A stretch of 64,000 nt of DNA, taken from Vampirovibrio sp041737375 (GTDB lineage Bacteria; Cyanobacteriota; Vampirovibrionia; Vampirovibrionales; Vampirovibrionaceae). The stretch covers positions 558,001 through 622,000 of the forward strand of contig NZ_JBGSRV010000010.1 of NCBI RefSeq assembly GCF_041737375.1, read 5' to 3'. A program made the translations under genes and the position numbers. Of this stretch, positions 27,172 to 36,160 are shown piece after piece. Numbering within the stretch: position 1 is the first letter of the stretch; each line of letters begins with the position of its first letter. The notes under the pieces were generated by a model. It was not told the DNA's origin, made no database searches, and saw nothing but the letters and a program-made list of their open reading frames with translations.

Positions 27172-28299
27172 CTAATTTTGGCTGGAAGCGAATGCGGAGA
27201 CTTTCTGGGGGTCTTCTTCCGATTGAAAATAAACCGTGCGGGTGGGGTAGGCAAAACTGACCGATTCCGCTTCCAGACGCTCCACCAAAGCCAGGTTGAT
27301 TATTTGCTGGCAATCCATATAATCGTTGTACTCGGGACTTAACACGTAATAAACCACTTCAAAATCGTAAGAAGAATCTCCGAATTTATAAAAATGAGCG
27401 CGATCAAAGCGGCAGTTATCCAGCCCCAGAATAATATCTTTCACAATTTCAGGAATGCGCCGCAGTTGACTGGCAGACGTTTGATACAGCACCCCAAAGC
27501 CAAATACAATCCGGCGTTCTTTCATGCGCTTAAAGTTTTGAATCCGTGAGCTCAGCAAATCCTGATTGGGGAAAATCAGCTCTTCCCCTCCCAAGCTACG
27601 CACCCGTGTGGTTTTCAGGCCAATTTTTTCAATGGTGCCCATGGAGGTACCGGTCACGATAAAATCGCCCACGATAAACGGTTTGTCAAAGGCGATGGTT
27701 AGGGCGCCCAACAAGTCTCCCAGAGTGCTTTGAACCGCCAAGGCAACCGCCACACCACCAATCCCCAAACCGGCGATTAGCGCGGTGATATTGACGCCTA
27801 AATTATCCAGCGCCGCCAATAAAATAAGGGACCAAAGCAAAAATAAAATTACAAATTTAACCGGGGTGGCAACCGTGGAAAATTGCTGGCGGTCCCGTAA
27901 ATCTTTTTTAATGGATATTATCTGACCTAGCTTGTATTCCACTCCTTTTTTCACCCAAAAGGCCAATTGCAAGAAAAAGGCCAGAGAGGGCAAAGCATCT
28001 ACAAAATGCGCTTGTTTGGCCGGTAATTCCACAAATTGAAAACCCGAATACACACACAGGGCCAGCAAAAACCAATTGCCGGTAGAGCCAATAATCACGC
28101 CCAAAAAACGGGTAATGCCCCAGTTTTCATCCGAAACAGGGCCATAAGCCCGGTTGAGTTGACGGCTTAAAAAAGAGCGTGTGAAGCGTAGAATCTGATA
28201 AGCGACCGTAGCCACGACCAAGCCAGTCAGCCAGGCACTCAGCAGATTTCCTGCGACCTGGGTTGCTAAAACCGTGTTAACCGTTTCCAATAAAGCCAT
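27172..28299 (-). CDS. Mechanosensitive ion channel family protein (MscS type)
   Basis: MscS channels open on membrane tension to release solutes during osmotic downshock. The 375-residue protein has membrane segments at about 15-37, 65-85, 98-115 and 130-160. Pore helix TM3 carries the Gly/Ala-rich pattern ALIAGLGIGGVAVALAVQST (about 173-192). The beta domain follows with LTIAFDKPFIVGDFI and a C-terminal alpha/beta region. I chose ATG 28299 because AGGGG lies 9 bases upstream; a TTG exists 21 bases earlier. The gene is convergent with the SpoIIM-like gene. Confidence 0.9.
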   Translation of the reverse strand: MALLETVNTVLATQVAGNLLSAWLTGLVVATVAYQILRFTRSFLSRQLNRAYGPVSDENWGITRFLGVIIGSTGNWFLLALCVYSGFQFVELPAKQAHFVDALPSLAFFLQLAFWVKKGVEYKLGQIISIKKDLRDRQQFSTVATPVKFVILFLLWSLILLAALDNLGVNITALIAGLGIGGVAVALAVQSTLGDLLGALTIAFDKPFIVGDFIVTGTSMGTIEKIGLKTTRVRSLGGEELIFPNQDLLSSRIQNFKRMKERRIVFGFGVLYQTSASQLRRIPEIVKDIILGLDNCRFDRAHFYKFGDSSYDFEVVYYVLSPEYNDYMDCQQIINLALVERLEAESVSFAYPTRTVYFQSEEDPQKVSAFASSQN

Positions 28300-28402
28300 A
28301 AGGTTGCCCCTAAAAAACAAGTGAAGAACAAAGCCTGAGCTTCTATGATGCTACATGGTGACTTCAAAGAAACAATCATGTTCCCAAAAATGAGCCGACG
28401 CA

Positions 28403-28434
28403 TTTGGAGAGGCGGCTTGTTCCACGTCTCCAAA
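28403..28434. other. Inverted repeat downstream of the small gene at 28446
   Basis: TTTGGAGA (28403-28410) and TCTCCAAA (28427-28434) form an 8-bp stem with a 16-base loop 11 bases after the stop of the minus-strand small gene. No T run follows on either strand in the right place, so a terminator is possible but not demonstrated. Confidence 0.35.
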
Positions 28435-28445
28435 AAGAATAGACC

Positions 28446-28634
28446 TTAGCTGTGTTTTGCTCGCATTTTGGCCGCCTGCTCAGCGGTTATTTTTCCGTTG
28501 CGGAGCATTCTGTCTAATAATATCTCACGCTTTTTTTCAATCAGTTTCTTCTGATTTCCCTGAATGGCTGTCCCGTGTTTCGCCAAAATTGAATTCACTG
28601 CCGAATTGGCCGATTTAATTCCATTTGCAGACAT
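28446..28634 (-). CDS. Small basic helical protein, unknown function
   Basis: A 62-residue basic protein, rich in Lys/Ala/Ile, ending in RNGKITAEQAAKMRAKHS, a short helical motif resembling a SHOCT-like tail. GGGGTG lies 5 bases upstream of the ATG, which supports translation. There is no membrane segment. It stands alone between mfd and the MscS gene on the same strand. I do not recognise the family. Confidence 0.5.
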   Translation of the reverse strand: MSANGIKSANSAVNSILAKHGTAIQGNQKKLIEKKREILLDRMLRNGKITAEQAAKMRAKHS

Positions 28635-28774
28635 AATGTCACCCCGTGATTTCAGTTAAGTACCATCCCCTACATGCAATAAACCGCCCAATCTCCAATT
28701 GATGCCATGGGCGACTCAAAGAAATAAGCTTAACGGGGCTGTTGAGACAGAGGAAAATAAATGATTGGGCTGAA

Positions 28775-31700
28775 TTAACCCGCTTTGGCTGTGTCGTTCA
28801 CAATTTTTAGCAGGTGGGAGAGCAGTTCCATCAGGAAGTCCACCTGATCGTCGCCCGTCATGCCCAGTAGTTTTACGATCAATACCGGCAGGCTGCCCTG
28901 CCTGGAAGTCACCCCCGGCACCCAGCGGGCCTTGCGACCAATGGCCACCGGCAATTGCTTTTGCAAGAACAACCATTCCTGCAAGGTGTAGGGAACCGTA
29001 ATGCGTAACGATTCATCATCGGCCCGCACCATGGGGATTTTAAGCGCAGTGGCCATAATCCGCAGGCGCACCAGATTCATGAGCATTTGAGTTTGCTTGG
29101 GAATATCGCCAAAGCGATCCTTCCACTCGGCCTGAATGATTTCAATGGCCAATTCGCTGTCCACACTGGCCAACCGCTTGTATTCCATCAGCTTCACATC
29201 GCGATCGCCCACCCATTTGTCGGGAATCAGGGCGGTTACGTTGATATCGATAATAGCCGGTTCCTTCTCCTCGGCCACTTCGCCAGTTTGCAGCTCGTGG
29301 ATGGATTCTTCCAGCATCTGGCAGTATAAATCGAAGCCCACCGCCACCATATGCCCGTGTTGCTCGGAACCCAGCACGTTGCCCACGCCCCGAATTTCCA
29401 AATCCCGCAAGGCAATTTGGTAGCCGCTACCCAGCGAGGTGAACTCTCGAATGGCCCTTAGCCGATCTCGGGCGTCTTCGGTTAAGTTGCGCTCCGGGTC
29501 GTAATAGCAGTATGCGTAAGCCTGCACATTGCTTCGGCCCACCCGGCCCCGGATTTGATACAACTGGGCCAGCCCCAGCCGGTCGGATCGGTCCAGAATA
29601 ATGGTGTTGGCACTGGGAATATCCAGACCACTTTCAATAATGGTGGTACACACCAGTACATCGTACTGATGCTGGGCGAAATCCAGCATTACATTTTCCA
29701 AATCCCGCTCGGGCATTTGCCCGTGACCCACCACAAAGCGCACTTCCGGTACCAGCGATTGCAATTCATCCAGCTTGGCGTAAATGGTCTGCACCCGGTT
29801 GTGCATAAAATACACCTGCCCGCCCCGGTCCACTTCCTGCAAAATGGCCATGCGAATTTGAGCCGGGTTATAAGGCCCTACAAAGGTTTTAATGGGCGCC
29901 CGGTTAATGGGCGCGGTGTTGATTACCGACATTTCCCGAATGCCGGAAAGGGCCATGTACAAGGTTCGGGGAATGGGCGTGGCGGAAAGCGTGAGTACAT
30001 CCACCTCGGTTTTCAGCTGCTTCATTTTCTCTTTATGGGCCACCCCAAAGCGCTGTTCTTCATCCACCACAACCAGGCCCAGATTTTTGAACTTAATATC
30101 CTTCTGCAATAGGCGGTGGGTGCCTATCACCACATCGCATTCCCCAATGCCAAGGCGAGCGATCACTTCCTTCTGCTCCTGAACCGAACGGAACCGGCTG
30201 AGTAGCCCCACTCGCATAGGATAGGCAGAGAGCCTTTCCACCAGCGTGTTAAAGTGCTGCTGGGCCAAAATGGTGGTTGGCACCAAAACAGCCGCCTGTT
30301 TACCCGATAAAATACACTTGAAGATGGCCCGAATGGCCACTTCTGTTTTACCAAAGCCTACATCGCCGCAAATCAGGCGGTCCATGGGCTTATCGGACTC
30401 CATATCCTGCTTGGTGTCCTGAATGGCCTGCCACTGATCCGGGGTTTCCGTGTAGGGAAACGCCTCTTCCATCTCCACCTGCCAGGGCGTATCTGGCTCG
30501 AACTGATGCCCACGGGCCTTGGCCCGAGCCGCATACAGGGCCATCAAGTCCTTGGCGATAACCTGAATGGATTTTTTAACCTTGGACTTAACCTTGCTCC
30601 ACTCAATCCCGCCCATTTTGCTGAGCTTGGGCGGTTTCTCACCAGCGCCCCGGTAGCGGGACAACATGTTTAACTGGTCAATGGGCACATGCAGCTTGTC
30701 GCTGGCGGCGTACTGAATGCTCAGGTACTCCCGCTTCTCGCCGTCTATGTTGATGCTGGTCATCTCCACAAACTGACCAATCCCGTGCTTGGCGTGCACC
30801 ACAAAGTCGCCCATCCGCAAATCGTGGATGGAGCTAATGACATCAATGTCTTCTCGCTTGGTGCGCTTGGTTTTGGCGGCCATAACCCGCTTCAGGCGAC
30901 GGCCATAAAGCTCGGTATCCGTAAAGTGGGCAATTTTTTCGTTGGGGAGATAAAACCCTTCCTGCGGGCCTATTTTGGAAATAATGACATCCCGGCTTTC
31001 AGTGAGAAGGGTGGTGGGATCAATGCCCTCATCCGTCCAGTACTCAGCGGGAACATCCCACTCCTTGCAGGCATCCAGAACACGCTGCGGGTGATCGGTG
31101 GTAATAAAAATCTGGTACTGCTGGCGGCGCAACAACAAAAAATTCTCGCAGGCTTTGGGCATATCCGCCTTGTATTGATCCGCCCCGGTGGCATCCAGAG
31201 AACGCCAGTCCGTCTCGGCGCTTTGGGGCACTTGCCCGTCCGCATCAATGGGCAAGGTATCCAAAAATAACCGGCCTGCGGCACGTTCTTTTAACTGACC
31301 CAACGCCTCCCCATCCGATAAATGGTATTGAAAGCCCAGATCCAGCAAACGCCCTTTTTCAACACCCTCTTTGGCCTGGGTATTCAGCCGATCCGACAGC
31401 CCGCCCAAATTGTTTTCCAGCAGGTTCCAGTCATCCATCACCACAATGGCGGTTTCAGGCAGGTAATCGATTACCGTTTTATAATCCTGATGCAACAAGG
31501 GCGCGTAATAATCAATGCCATCCGGCAAAAACGACTGCTCCAGCCCTTGGATCTGGTTTTCCAGGGTCATTTCCAAACCTTCCAGCTCCACGCTGGACAA
31601 GTGCTTTTTCTGCACACCAAGCCGCTGATGCAACAGCTCTGGCAAGCGCTTTCGATTTTCGGCATTCAGCACCAAGCCCGAGCGGGGGGTGGCAATCACC

Positions 31701-32431
31701 TCATGCACCCGCTCAATGGAGCGCTGATTGTCCACATCAATCACCCGAATGTTCTCAATGGTGTCCCCGAAAAACTCGATGCGCACCGGCTCGCCATTCA
31801 CCGGATACAAGTCAAAAATGTCGCCCCGGCTGCTAAATTCTCCCGGATCCATAATCAGGCTGCTGCGCACATAGCCCAAGGCCAAACATTGTTCCACCAC
31901 CGCTTCTGGCGAAATAACCTGCCCCTGATGCAACTTAATGGCATAAGCATCAAGCTCCTCAATGGACAAGTGTTTCAGCAGCAAATTTTTGGCGGAAACC
32001 AGCAATACAAACGGTTCATTTTGCTTGAGCCGGTTCAGGATGCGATATTGGCTTTTTAAAGCCTGCACTGGAAAAACCGATAAATCGTAGGGCGAAAAAT
32101 CTTCCGCCGGGTAGCGCTCCACTTTTTCAGTTAAAAACTGGTTCAACTCAAACTCGTACTTGACGGCGGTTTGCGGATCGGGGCAAACCACAATTAAGGG
32201 CTGATTCAAGCGCTCAAACGTGGCCGCAATGGTTAAGGCCTTGATGGAGGGGTTGGACAAATTCTCCAGATGCGCTTCTGGGGAGCCCGCTGAGCGATGG
32301 TGCAAGCGGGCCTCAAAGCCCCGCACAAACTGATGGAACCAGTCGGTTTCCAAAAAACGCTCTAGCAAAAAACGGGGGGCGGTAACATGGGCCTGCGAAT
32401 GCTTGGCCAATGGTTGATTGGAAGGAGTCAT
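28775..32431 (-). CDS. mfd: Transcription-repair coupling factor Mfd
   Basis: Mfd removes RNA polymerase stalled at DNA damage and recruits UvrA. The 1218-residue protein has the full domain order: UvrB-like N-terminal domains (about 25-400), the RNA polymerase-interacting CarD-like domain (about 530-600, GDFVVHAKHGIGQF), and the RecG-like translocase with Walker A GDVGFGKTE, the DEEQRFGV box and QIRGRVGRS. A C-terminal TRCF domain (about 1060-1190) ends it. Its ATG overlaps the TGA stop of the DUF192 gene (ATGA), so translation of the two is probably coupled. Confidence 0.97.
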   Translation of the reverse strand: MTPSNQPLAKHSQAHVTAPRFLLERFLETDWFHQFVRGFEARLHHRSAGSPEAHLENLSNPSIKALTIAATFERLNQPLIVVCPDPQTAVKYEFELNQFLTEKVERYPAEDFSPYDLSVFPVQALKSQYRILNRLKQNEPFVLLVSAKNLLLKHLSIEELDAYAIKLHQGQVISPEAVVEQCLALGYVRSSLIMDPGEFSSRGDIFDLYPVNGEPVRIEFFGDTIENIRVIDVDNQRSIERVHEVIATPRSGLVLNAENRKRLPELLHQRLGVQKKHLSSVELEGLEMTLENQIQGLEQSFLPDGIDYYAPLLHQDYKTVIDYLPETAIVVMDDWNLLENNLGGLSDRLNTQAKEGVEKGRLLDLGFQYHLSDGEALGQLKERAAGRLFLDTLPIDADGQVPQSAETDWRSLDATGADQYKADMPKACENFLLLRRQQYQIFITTDHPQRVLDACKEWDVPAEYWTDEGIDPTTLLTESRDVIISKIGPQEGFYLPNEKIAHFTDTELYGRRLKRVMAAKTKRTKREDIDVISSIHDLRMGDFVVHAKHGIGQFVEMTSINIDGEKREYLSIQYAASDKLHVPIDQLNMLSRYRGAGEKPPKLSKMGGIEWSKVKSKVKKSIQVIAKDLMALYAARAKARGHQFEPDTPWQVEMEEAFPYTETPDQWQAIQDTKQDMESDKPMDRLICGDVGFGKTEVAIRAIFKCILSGKQAAVLVPTTILAQQHFNTLVERLSAYPMRVGLLSRFRSVQEQKEVIARLGIGECDVVIGTHRLLQKDIKFKNLGLVVVDEEQRFGVAHKEKMKQLKTEVDVLTLSATPIPRTLYMALSGIREMSVINTAPINRAPIKTFVGPYNPAQIRMAILQEVDRGGQVYFMHNRVQTIYAKLDELQSLVPEVRFVVGHGQMPERDLENVMLDFAQHQYDVLVCTTIIESGLDIPSANTIILDRSDRLGLAQLYQIRGRVGRSNVQAYAYCYYDPERNLTEDARDRLRAIREFTSLGSGYQIALRDLEIRGVGNVLGSEQHGHMVAVGFDLYCQMLEESIHELQTGEVAEEKEPAIIDINVTALIPDKWVGDRDVKLMEYKRLASVDSELAIEIIQAEWKDRFGDIPKQTQMLMNLVRLRIMATALKIPMVRADDESLRITVPYTLQEWLFLQKQLPVAIGRKARWVPGVTSRQGSLPVLIVKLLGMTGDDQVDFLMELLSHLLKIVNDTAKAG

Positions 32432-32982
32432 AAGCCTCTGTTTTTCTGGGTAGGGGGGGGCTTCAACGGGGTGTGGGCGGTCAATTGTATGAGGGAACCC
32501 GCTTTAATCTGGTCCTTCAGGGCAGTGCCTCCCGGCAGTTCAATCACCATATCCACGGGTAAACCCGATGGGTAAACCGGACACGGTTCCTGATGGCAAG
32601 GTTGAGCCTGATGGGCGATATTTACAATTTTACCGGACTTCACAAACAGCATATCCAGCGGGATTCGGGTATTTTTCATCCAAAAAGCCACCGGGCGGGT
32701 TTCCGCAAAGCGAAATAACATGCCGCTATTTTGGGGCAAAACCGTGCGGTACATCAAGCCCAATTCGGTTTGCTTAGGCGTAGACGCCACTTCCAGCAGG
32801 TATGTTTTAGGCCCAATTCGCAGTTCTGTAGTGGGTAAACCGGCTTGGGGCTTCTCCTCAGGCACAGGCTCCGCCTGAGAAAGCAGGGCAACCGCAACAA
32901 CACTCAATAACCCCAGAAAAGCAAGCAGCCTGAGCGGAGGGTACTGAAAACGCTGATTTGAAATGCGGGAAAAAACAGGCAT
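32428..32982 (-). CDS. DUF192 domain-containing exported protein
   Basis: A 184-residue protein with a signal or anchor segment (about 15-38, LLAFLGLLSVVAVALLSQA) and a DUF192 domain with hallmark GLMYRTVLPQNSGMLF, FWMKNTRIPLDMLFV and INIAH-like VNIAHQAQPC. Function is unknown. I chose ATG 32982 because it gives a basic n-region before the hydrophobic core; an ATG at 33018 and a TTG at 33048 are alternatives. Its stop overlaps mfd by 4 bases. Confidence 0.82.
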   Translation of the reverse strand: MPVFSRISNQRFQYPPLRLLAFLGLLSVVAVALLSQAEPVPEEKPQAGLPTTELRIGPKTYLLEVASTPKQTELGLMYRTVLPQNSGMLFRFAETRPVAFWMKNTRIPLDMLFVKSGKIVNIAHQAQPCHQEPCPVYPSGLPVDMVIELPGGTALKDQIKAGSLIQLTAHTPLKPPPTQKNRGL

Positions 32983-33087
32983 AAAAAACACCAATTGCGG
33001 TTCAGAGTCATCTTTCATTGTACGCCAAGGCAGACTTGAAGGGGACAATCAGAGATAAAAAAACCGAATCCAATAGCGCAATGGAGA

Positions 33088-33810
33088 TTAAAACATCCGC
33101 CCCAAGCGGTCATTAGCTTCCAGCAATGAAGCCAAAAAGCGCTGCGATTGCTCCCGGTTCAAAGCGGAGCCGTGCATGCTGGCCAGAATCTCAATATCCA
33201 AGGCGCAAATTTTTTGAACACCAGCGGCCAAATGCGGCCCCCAAGGCATAAAGGTCATCGCCTCTTGCAGGGCCAAAGCGGCTTGCTCTGGCGCTGCCGG
33301 ATCAAATACCGGCTGAAACCCTTTTTGAGTGGCCAAATCAGACCCAAACAAAATGCGTTTTTCAGTCAGATAAAAAAGGCAAGCGTCCCAGTTGTGGGGG
33401 AAGTGAGGCGTTTCCAGCAATCTTAATTGGTCCACACCAAGCTGAACCGTCTCTTGATCTTTGAGCACTCGAGGGGATCTTTGTGCAAAATCCTGGAGAG
33501 AAGAAGCACAGATTTTTCCGACCAAAGCCTCAGCCGCTGGCGCCATTTTCAACCACTGATTTAATGCCCCACACTCATCCGCCTCATAGTGCGAAAAAGC
33601 CAAATAGCGTAAGGTGGAAGGGTCCATGATGTCACGGACCGCAGCCCATAAGGCATCAAATGTTTGCTGATGTCCCAAGTGAATTAAAGTAGGGCATTCA
33701 TCCACAATTAAAAAATGATTAAAAGCGATAAAACCATCGGGTTCACCCAGGCAAATTCGATAGACATTTTCAGCAAGCAAATCGGTTTGAACCTGAAGTA
33801 GAACGCTCAT
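33088..33810 (-). CDS. Standalone oxygen-binding di-iron MBL-fold protein (ODP type)
   Basis: A 240-residue protein resembling the beta-lactamase-fold di-iron domain of flavodiiron proteins. The metal ligands expected from that family can be traced: His74, Glu76 and Asp78 in SHYEADECG, His139 in PHFPHNWD, Asp158 in FGSDLA and His213 in SMHGS. There is no flavodoxin or rubredoxin domain, so electron supply would need a partner. Typical partners reduce O2 or NO; others of this type act as O2 sensors. ATG 33810 (GGTGG 4 bases upstream) and an adjacent ATG overlap the stop of the M20 peptidase gene, so the two are coupled. Confidence 0.75.
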   Translation of the reverse strand: MSVLLQVQTDLLAENVYRICLGEPDGFIAFNHFLIVDECPTLIHLGHQQTFDALWAAVRDIMDPSTLRYLAFSHYEADECGALNQWLKMAPAAEALVGKICASSLQDFAQRSPRVLKDQETVQLGVDQLRLLETPHFPHNWDACLFYLTEKRILFGSDLATQKGFQPVFDPAAPEQAALALQEAMTFMPWGPHLAAGVQKICALDIEILASMHGSALNREQSQRFLASLLEANDRLGRMF

Positions 33811-34898
33811 CATGCCACCAGACGTTCTACCAGCTGGCAAACCTTTTCCAGCTCCTCGCAGTAAATAAACTCACCCAAACTGTGCGAGTAATGGAAGCCC
33901 ATGCCCAATACCACGGTAGGCAAGCCACTGTGGTTCAAGATATGAGCATCGGAACCAATGTTCATGGGTGCCAACTGAGGCTTCAAATTCAGGGCTTCAC
34001 TTTCCAGCATGGCCCTTTGAATGACTTTATCGTCGGGCGATACATAAAAATGGTCGTAGCGGCGCACGTGCTGCAACTCAACGGCTCCACCCGCAAAACG
34101 CTCCTGCACGCCCATACAGAATGCCTGATAGGTTTGCAACAACCCTGCCAGCTTGCTTTCATCGTGGCTACGCATTTCTCCCCGAATACTCAAGGAAGGA
34201 GCCACGATATTCATGGCATTGCCCCCCTGAATGACCCCTATATTACAGGTTAAGTCCGGGGCCAGCCTGCCGTTGGGCAACTGAGCGCACAAGGCCGCTC
34301 CCATTTGAATGGCGCTAACCCCCGCCTCCGGGGCAATCCCGGCATGAGAAGCCTTGCCCACACATTCAATCTGGATGTTCTCCTGAGAGGGGCCAGCGTT
34401 GAAAATCAGGCCCACTCGGCCTTCCCCGTCCAGTACATAGCAATATTCCGCCTGAACCTGACCCATGTCAAAGCCTTTGGCCCCGGTTAAGCCCACTTCC
34501 TCGCCTGTAGAAAAAAACAGTTCGAGCGGATGGTTATTTTTAAACCCTTGTTGAGCCAGCTTTTCCACCACCTCCAGAGCCACAGCGATACCCGATTTGT
34601 CATCGGCTCCCAAAATGGTGCGGCCTTCAGAGCGAATAATGGGTCGCCCGGATCGGGTATCCAGCACCGGCCAAATACCCTCGCAAGGCGGCACGCTGTC
34701 CATATGGGCAGACAGCATAATGGTCTCTTTATCCGCATTCCCCGGAACCCGCGCAAATAAGTTACCAACCGCATCCACGGTTAAATCCGTCAGGCCCAAT
34801 GAGCGCAGCGCGGTTTCAATGGTGTCCCGCATGGCCTCTTCTCGCCCAGAGGGGTTATCAATTGGCACAATTGCCTGAAATCGCTCCACAACGCCCAT
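33810..34898 (-). CDS. M20 family metallopeptidase, PepT-like
   Basis: A 362-residue di-zinc aminopeptidase of the M20/PepT-like group, which cleaves short peptides. Metal and catalytic residues are in place: His65 and Asp67 in SAHMDSVPP, bridging Asp99 in GADDKSG, Glu133/Glu134 in STGEEVG, Asp157 in YVLDGEG, and a final His in HYSHSLGEF. The dimerisation domain (about 170-275) includes SHAGIAPEAGVSAI. I chose ATG 34898 because AGGTGG lies 7 bases upstream. The gene directly precedes the di-iron protein. Confidence 0.9.
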   Translation of the reverse strand: MGVVERFQAIVPIDNPSGREEAMRDTIETALRSLGLTDLTVDAVGNLFARVPGNADKETIMLSAHMDSVPPCEGIWPVLDTRSGRPIIRSEGRTILGADDKSGIAVALEVVEKLAQQGFKNNHPLELFFSTGEEVGLTGAKGFDMGQVQAEYCYVLDGEGRVGLIFNAGPSQENIQIECVGKASHAGIAPEAGVSAIQMGAALCAQLPNGRLAPDLTCNIGVIQGGNAMNIVAPSLSIRGEMRSHDESKLAGLLQTYQAFCMGVQERFAGGAVELQHVRRYDHFYVSPDDKVIQRAMLESEALNLKPQLAPMNIGSDAHILNHSGLPTVVLGMGFHYSHSLGEFIYCEELEKVCQLVERLVA

Positions 34899-34955
34899 AA
34901 TTGGCCACCTTTCTGATTGAAGTGACCTCATTTTACCCCAGTTGCCCTCAAAAGC

Positions 34956-36014
34956 CTAAGGCTGGGCAAAGGCGGGATGCACCGGCTCTTTGCAAAGACC
35001 ATACCAAAGCTGATCAGGATTTTTTTGTTCAAACCAGGTTTTTAAATCAGAAACACCCGCGCTTTTGTGGCTAAAGTTATCAATGTGATAAATACGGCCC
35101 TTCAGATTCACCGCCAAAGTCACATGGCCCTTGTCTTTCCCCACCAAGTCAAACAAAAACGCCTGCGAACCGGGTTGGGCCAATGCTTTTTCAATGGCCT
35201 CCGTGCCTTGCACAGCATGTATCTGATCTCGAATTTTAAAACTATCCAGCAATTTTTTGCCACCCTTCGCCAATAAGGCTTCGTAATCCAAGGCGTTCGC
35301 CGCCTCCAGCTCTGGAGAGTGCAAAAACATTAGATTGAAGTCATCATGGAAGCGAACCAATGCCTCTGGAATTTTTCGACAGTGGACCGGCGCGCCGTTG
35401 GCTAGTTTTTGGCTGTGCGTAAATGAAATATTGGCGCAACTGTGACCATTGTTTTTGCCGTTGGCCGCTAAAAACTTTTCCAAGCCCTCTGCCGTTGTTT
35501 TCCAGGTTTTGGCGCTTATTAAGCCTTCAGCCCCCACCAGCGAATCGTAGAGTTTGAGTAACTGATTTTTAGAAAGCCCCGCCTTCTGTACCTCTTGGCC
35601 TGAAAAGTTAAATCGTAAATCCGGGGAAGTAATCCGCCGATTGAGTGATTCGATACGGGCCATGATTTGCGCCTGACTTTCTTTGGCCAAGGGGTGCAGA
35701 GCTTTAAAGCCCTCTTTTTTGCCCCGTATCCACAAAACAGCGTACTTCAGCAGGTGATAGGGATAAATGATAACGCCCACTGCTTTACGCAGCCAGCCTG
35801 AGCCTTTTTCGCCAAAAGCAGCCCGGTTTACGGTGGCCCAAAAACTTTTCTGGGATTCTCCCAATTTGAAATGGCCCCCAAAAGTCGTAAAATCGGCGGC
35901 ATTTTCCCTGAAAAAAGACGACACCCTACCGCTTTGGTCAGCAGCTGGCAACCGCCTGATGAGTGGCGTGGCGGGTAAGCTCAATAAGTTGGAAACCATT
36001 GGGCGAGCGAGCAT
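34956..36014 (-). CDS. Papain-fold toxin-like (Tox-PL pattern) standalone protein
   Basis: A 352-residue protein with no clear signal peptide. A hydrophobic region lies at about 77-96 (KAVGVIIYPYHLLKYAVLWI). The C-terminal half fits the papain-like fold used in polymorphic toxins and effectors (Tox-PL). Candidate nucleophile Cys193 lies in GHSCANISF and is followed by SQKLANGAPVH. A conserved-looking region lies at about 255-290, then His297 in KGHVTLAVNLKG and Asp312 in IYHIDNFS. This Cys-His-Asp order and the GHxxxxVN spacing are what I rely on. Peptidase, deamidase or another thiol activity are all possible. No immunity gene or secretion partner is adjacent. The start could also be ATG 35999. 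Confidence 0.55.
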   Translation of the reverse strand: MLARPMVSNLLSLPATPLIRRLPAADQSGRVSSFFRENAADFTTFGGHFKLGESQKSFWATVNRAAFGEKGSGWLRKAVGVIIYPYHLLKYAVLWIRGKKEGFKALHPLAKESQAQIMARIESLNRRITSPDLRFNFSGQEVQKAGLSKNQLLKLYDSLVGAEGLISAKTWKTTAEGLEKFLAANGKNNGHSCANISFTHSQKLANGAPVHCRKIPEALVRFHDDFNLMFLHSPELEAANALDYEALLAKGGKKLLDSFKIRDQIHAVQGTEAIEKALAQPGSQAFLFDLVGKDKGHVTLAVNLKGRIYHIDNFSHKSAGVSDLKTWFEQKNPDQLWYGLCKEPVHPAFAQP

Positions 36015-36160
36015 TGTTGATAAACCCGTGAATTTGGCTGTGCTTTATTAAACCCAAGCCAGCCAACTTGATGCCTTGAAAAAATTCCAAACGCAAACAC
36101 AAGCCTTGAGCAGCTTCTGTCTCGCAAGGCACGCCACAAGGGAATGCGCCCTAAGTAAAC

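Noticed and set aside
29555..30112. A 185-codon plus-strand frame
   Set aside because: It lies wholly antisense to mfd, has low-complexity His/Gln-rich composition and no ribosome-binding site; it is a by-product of mfd codon use.
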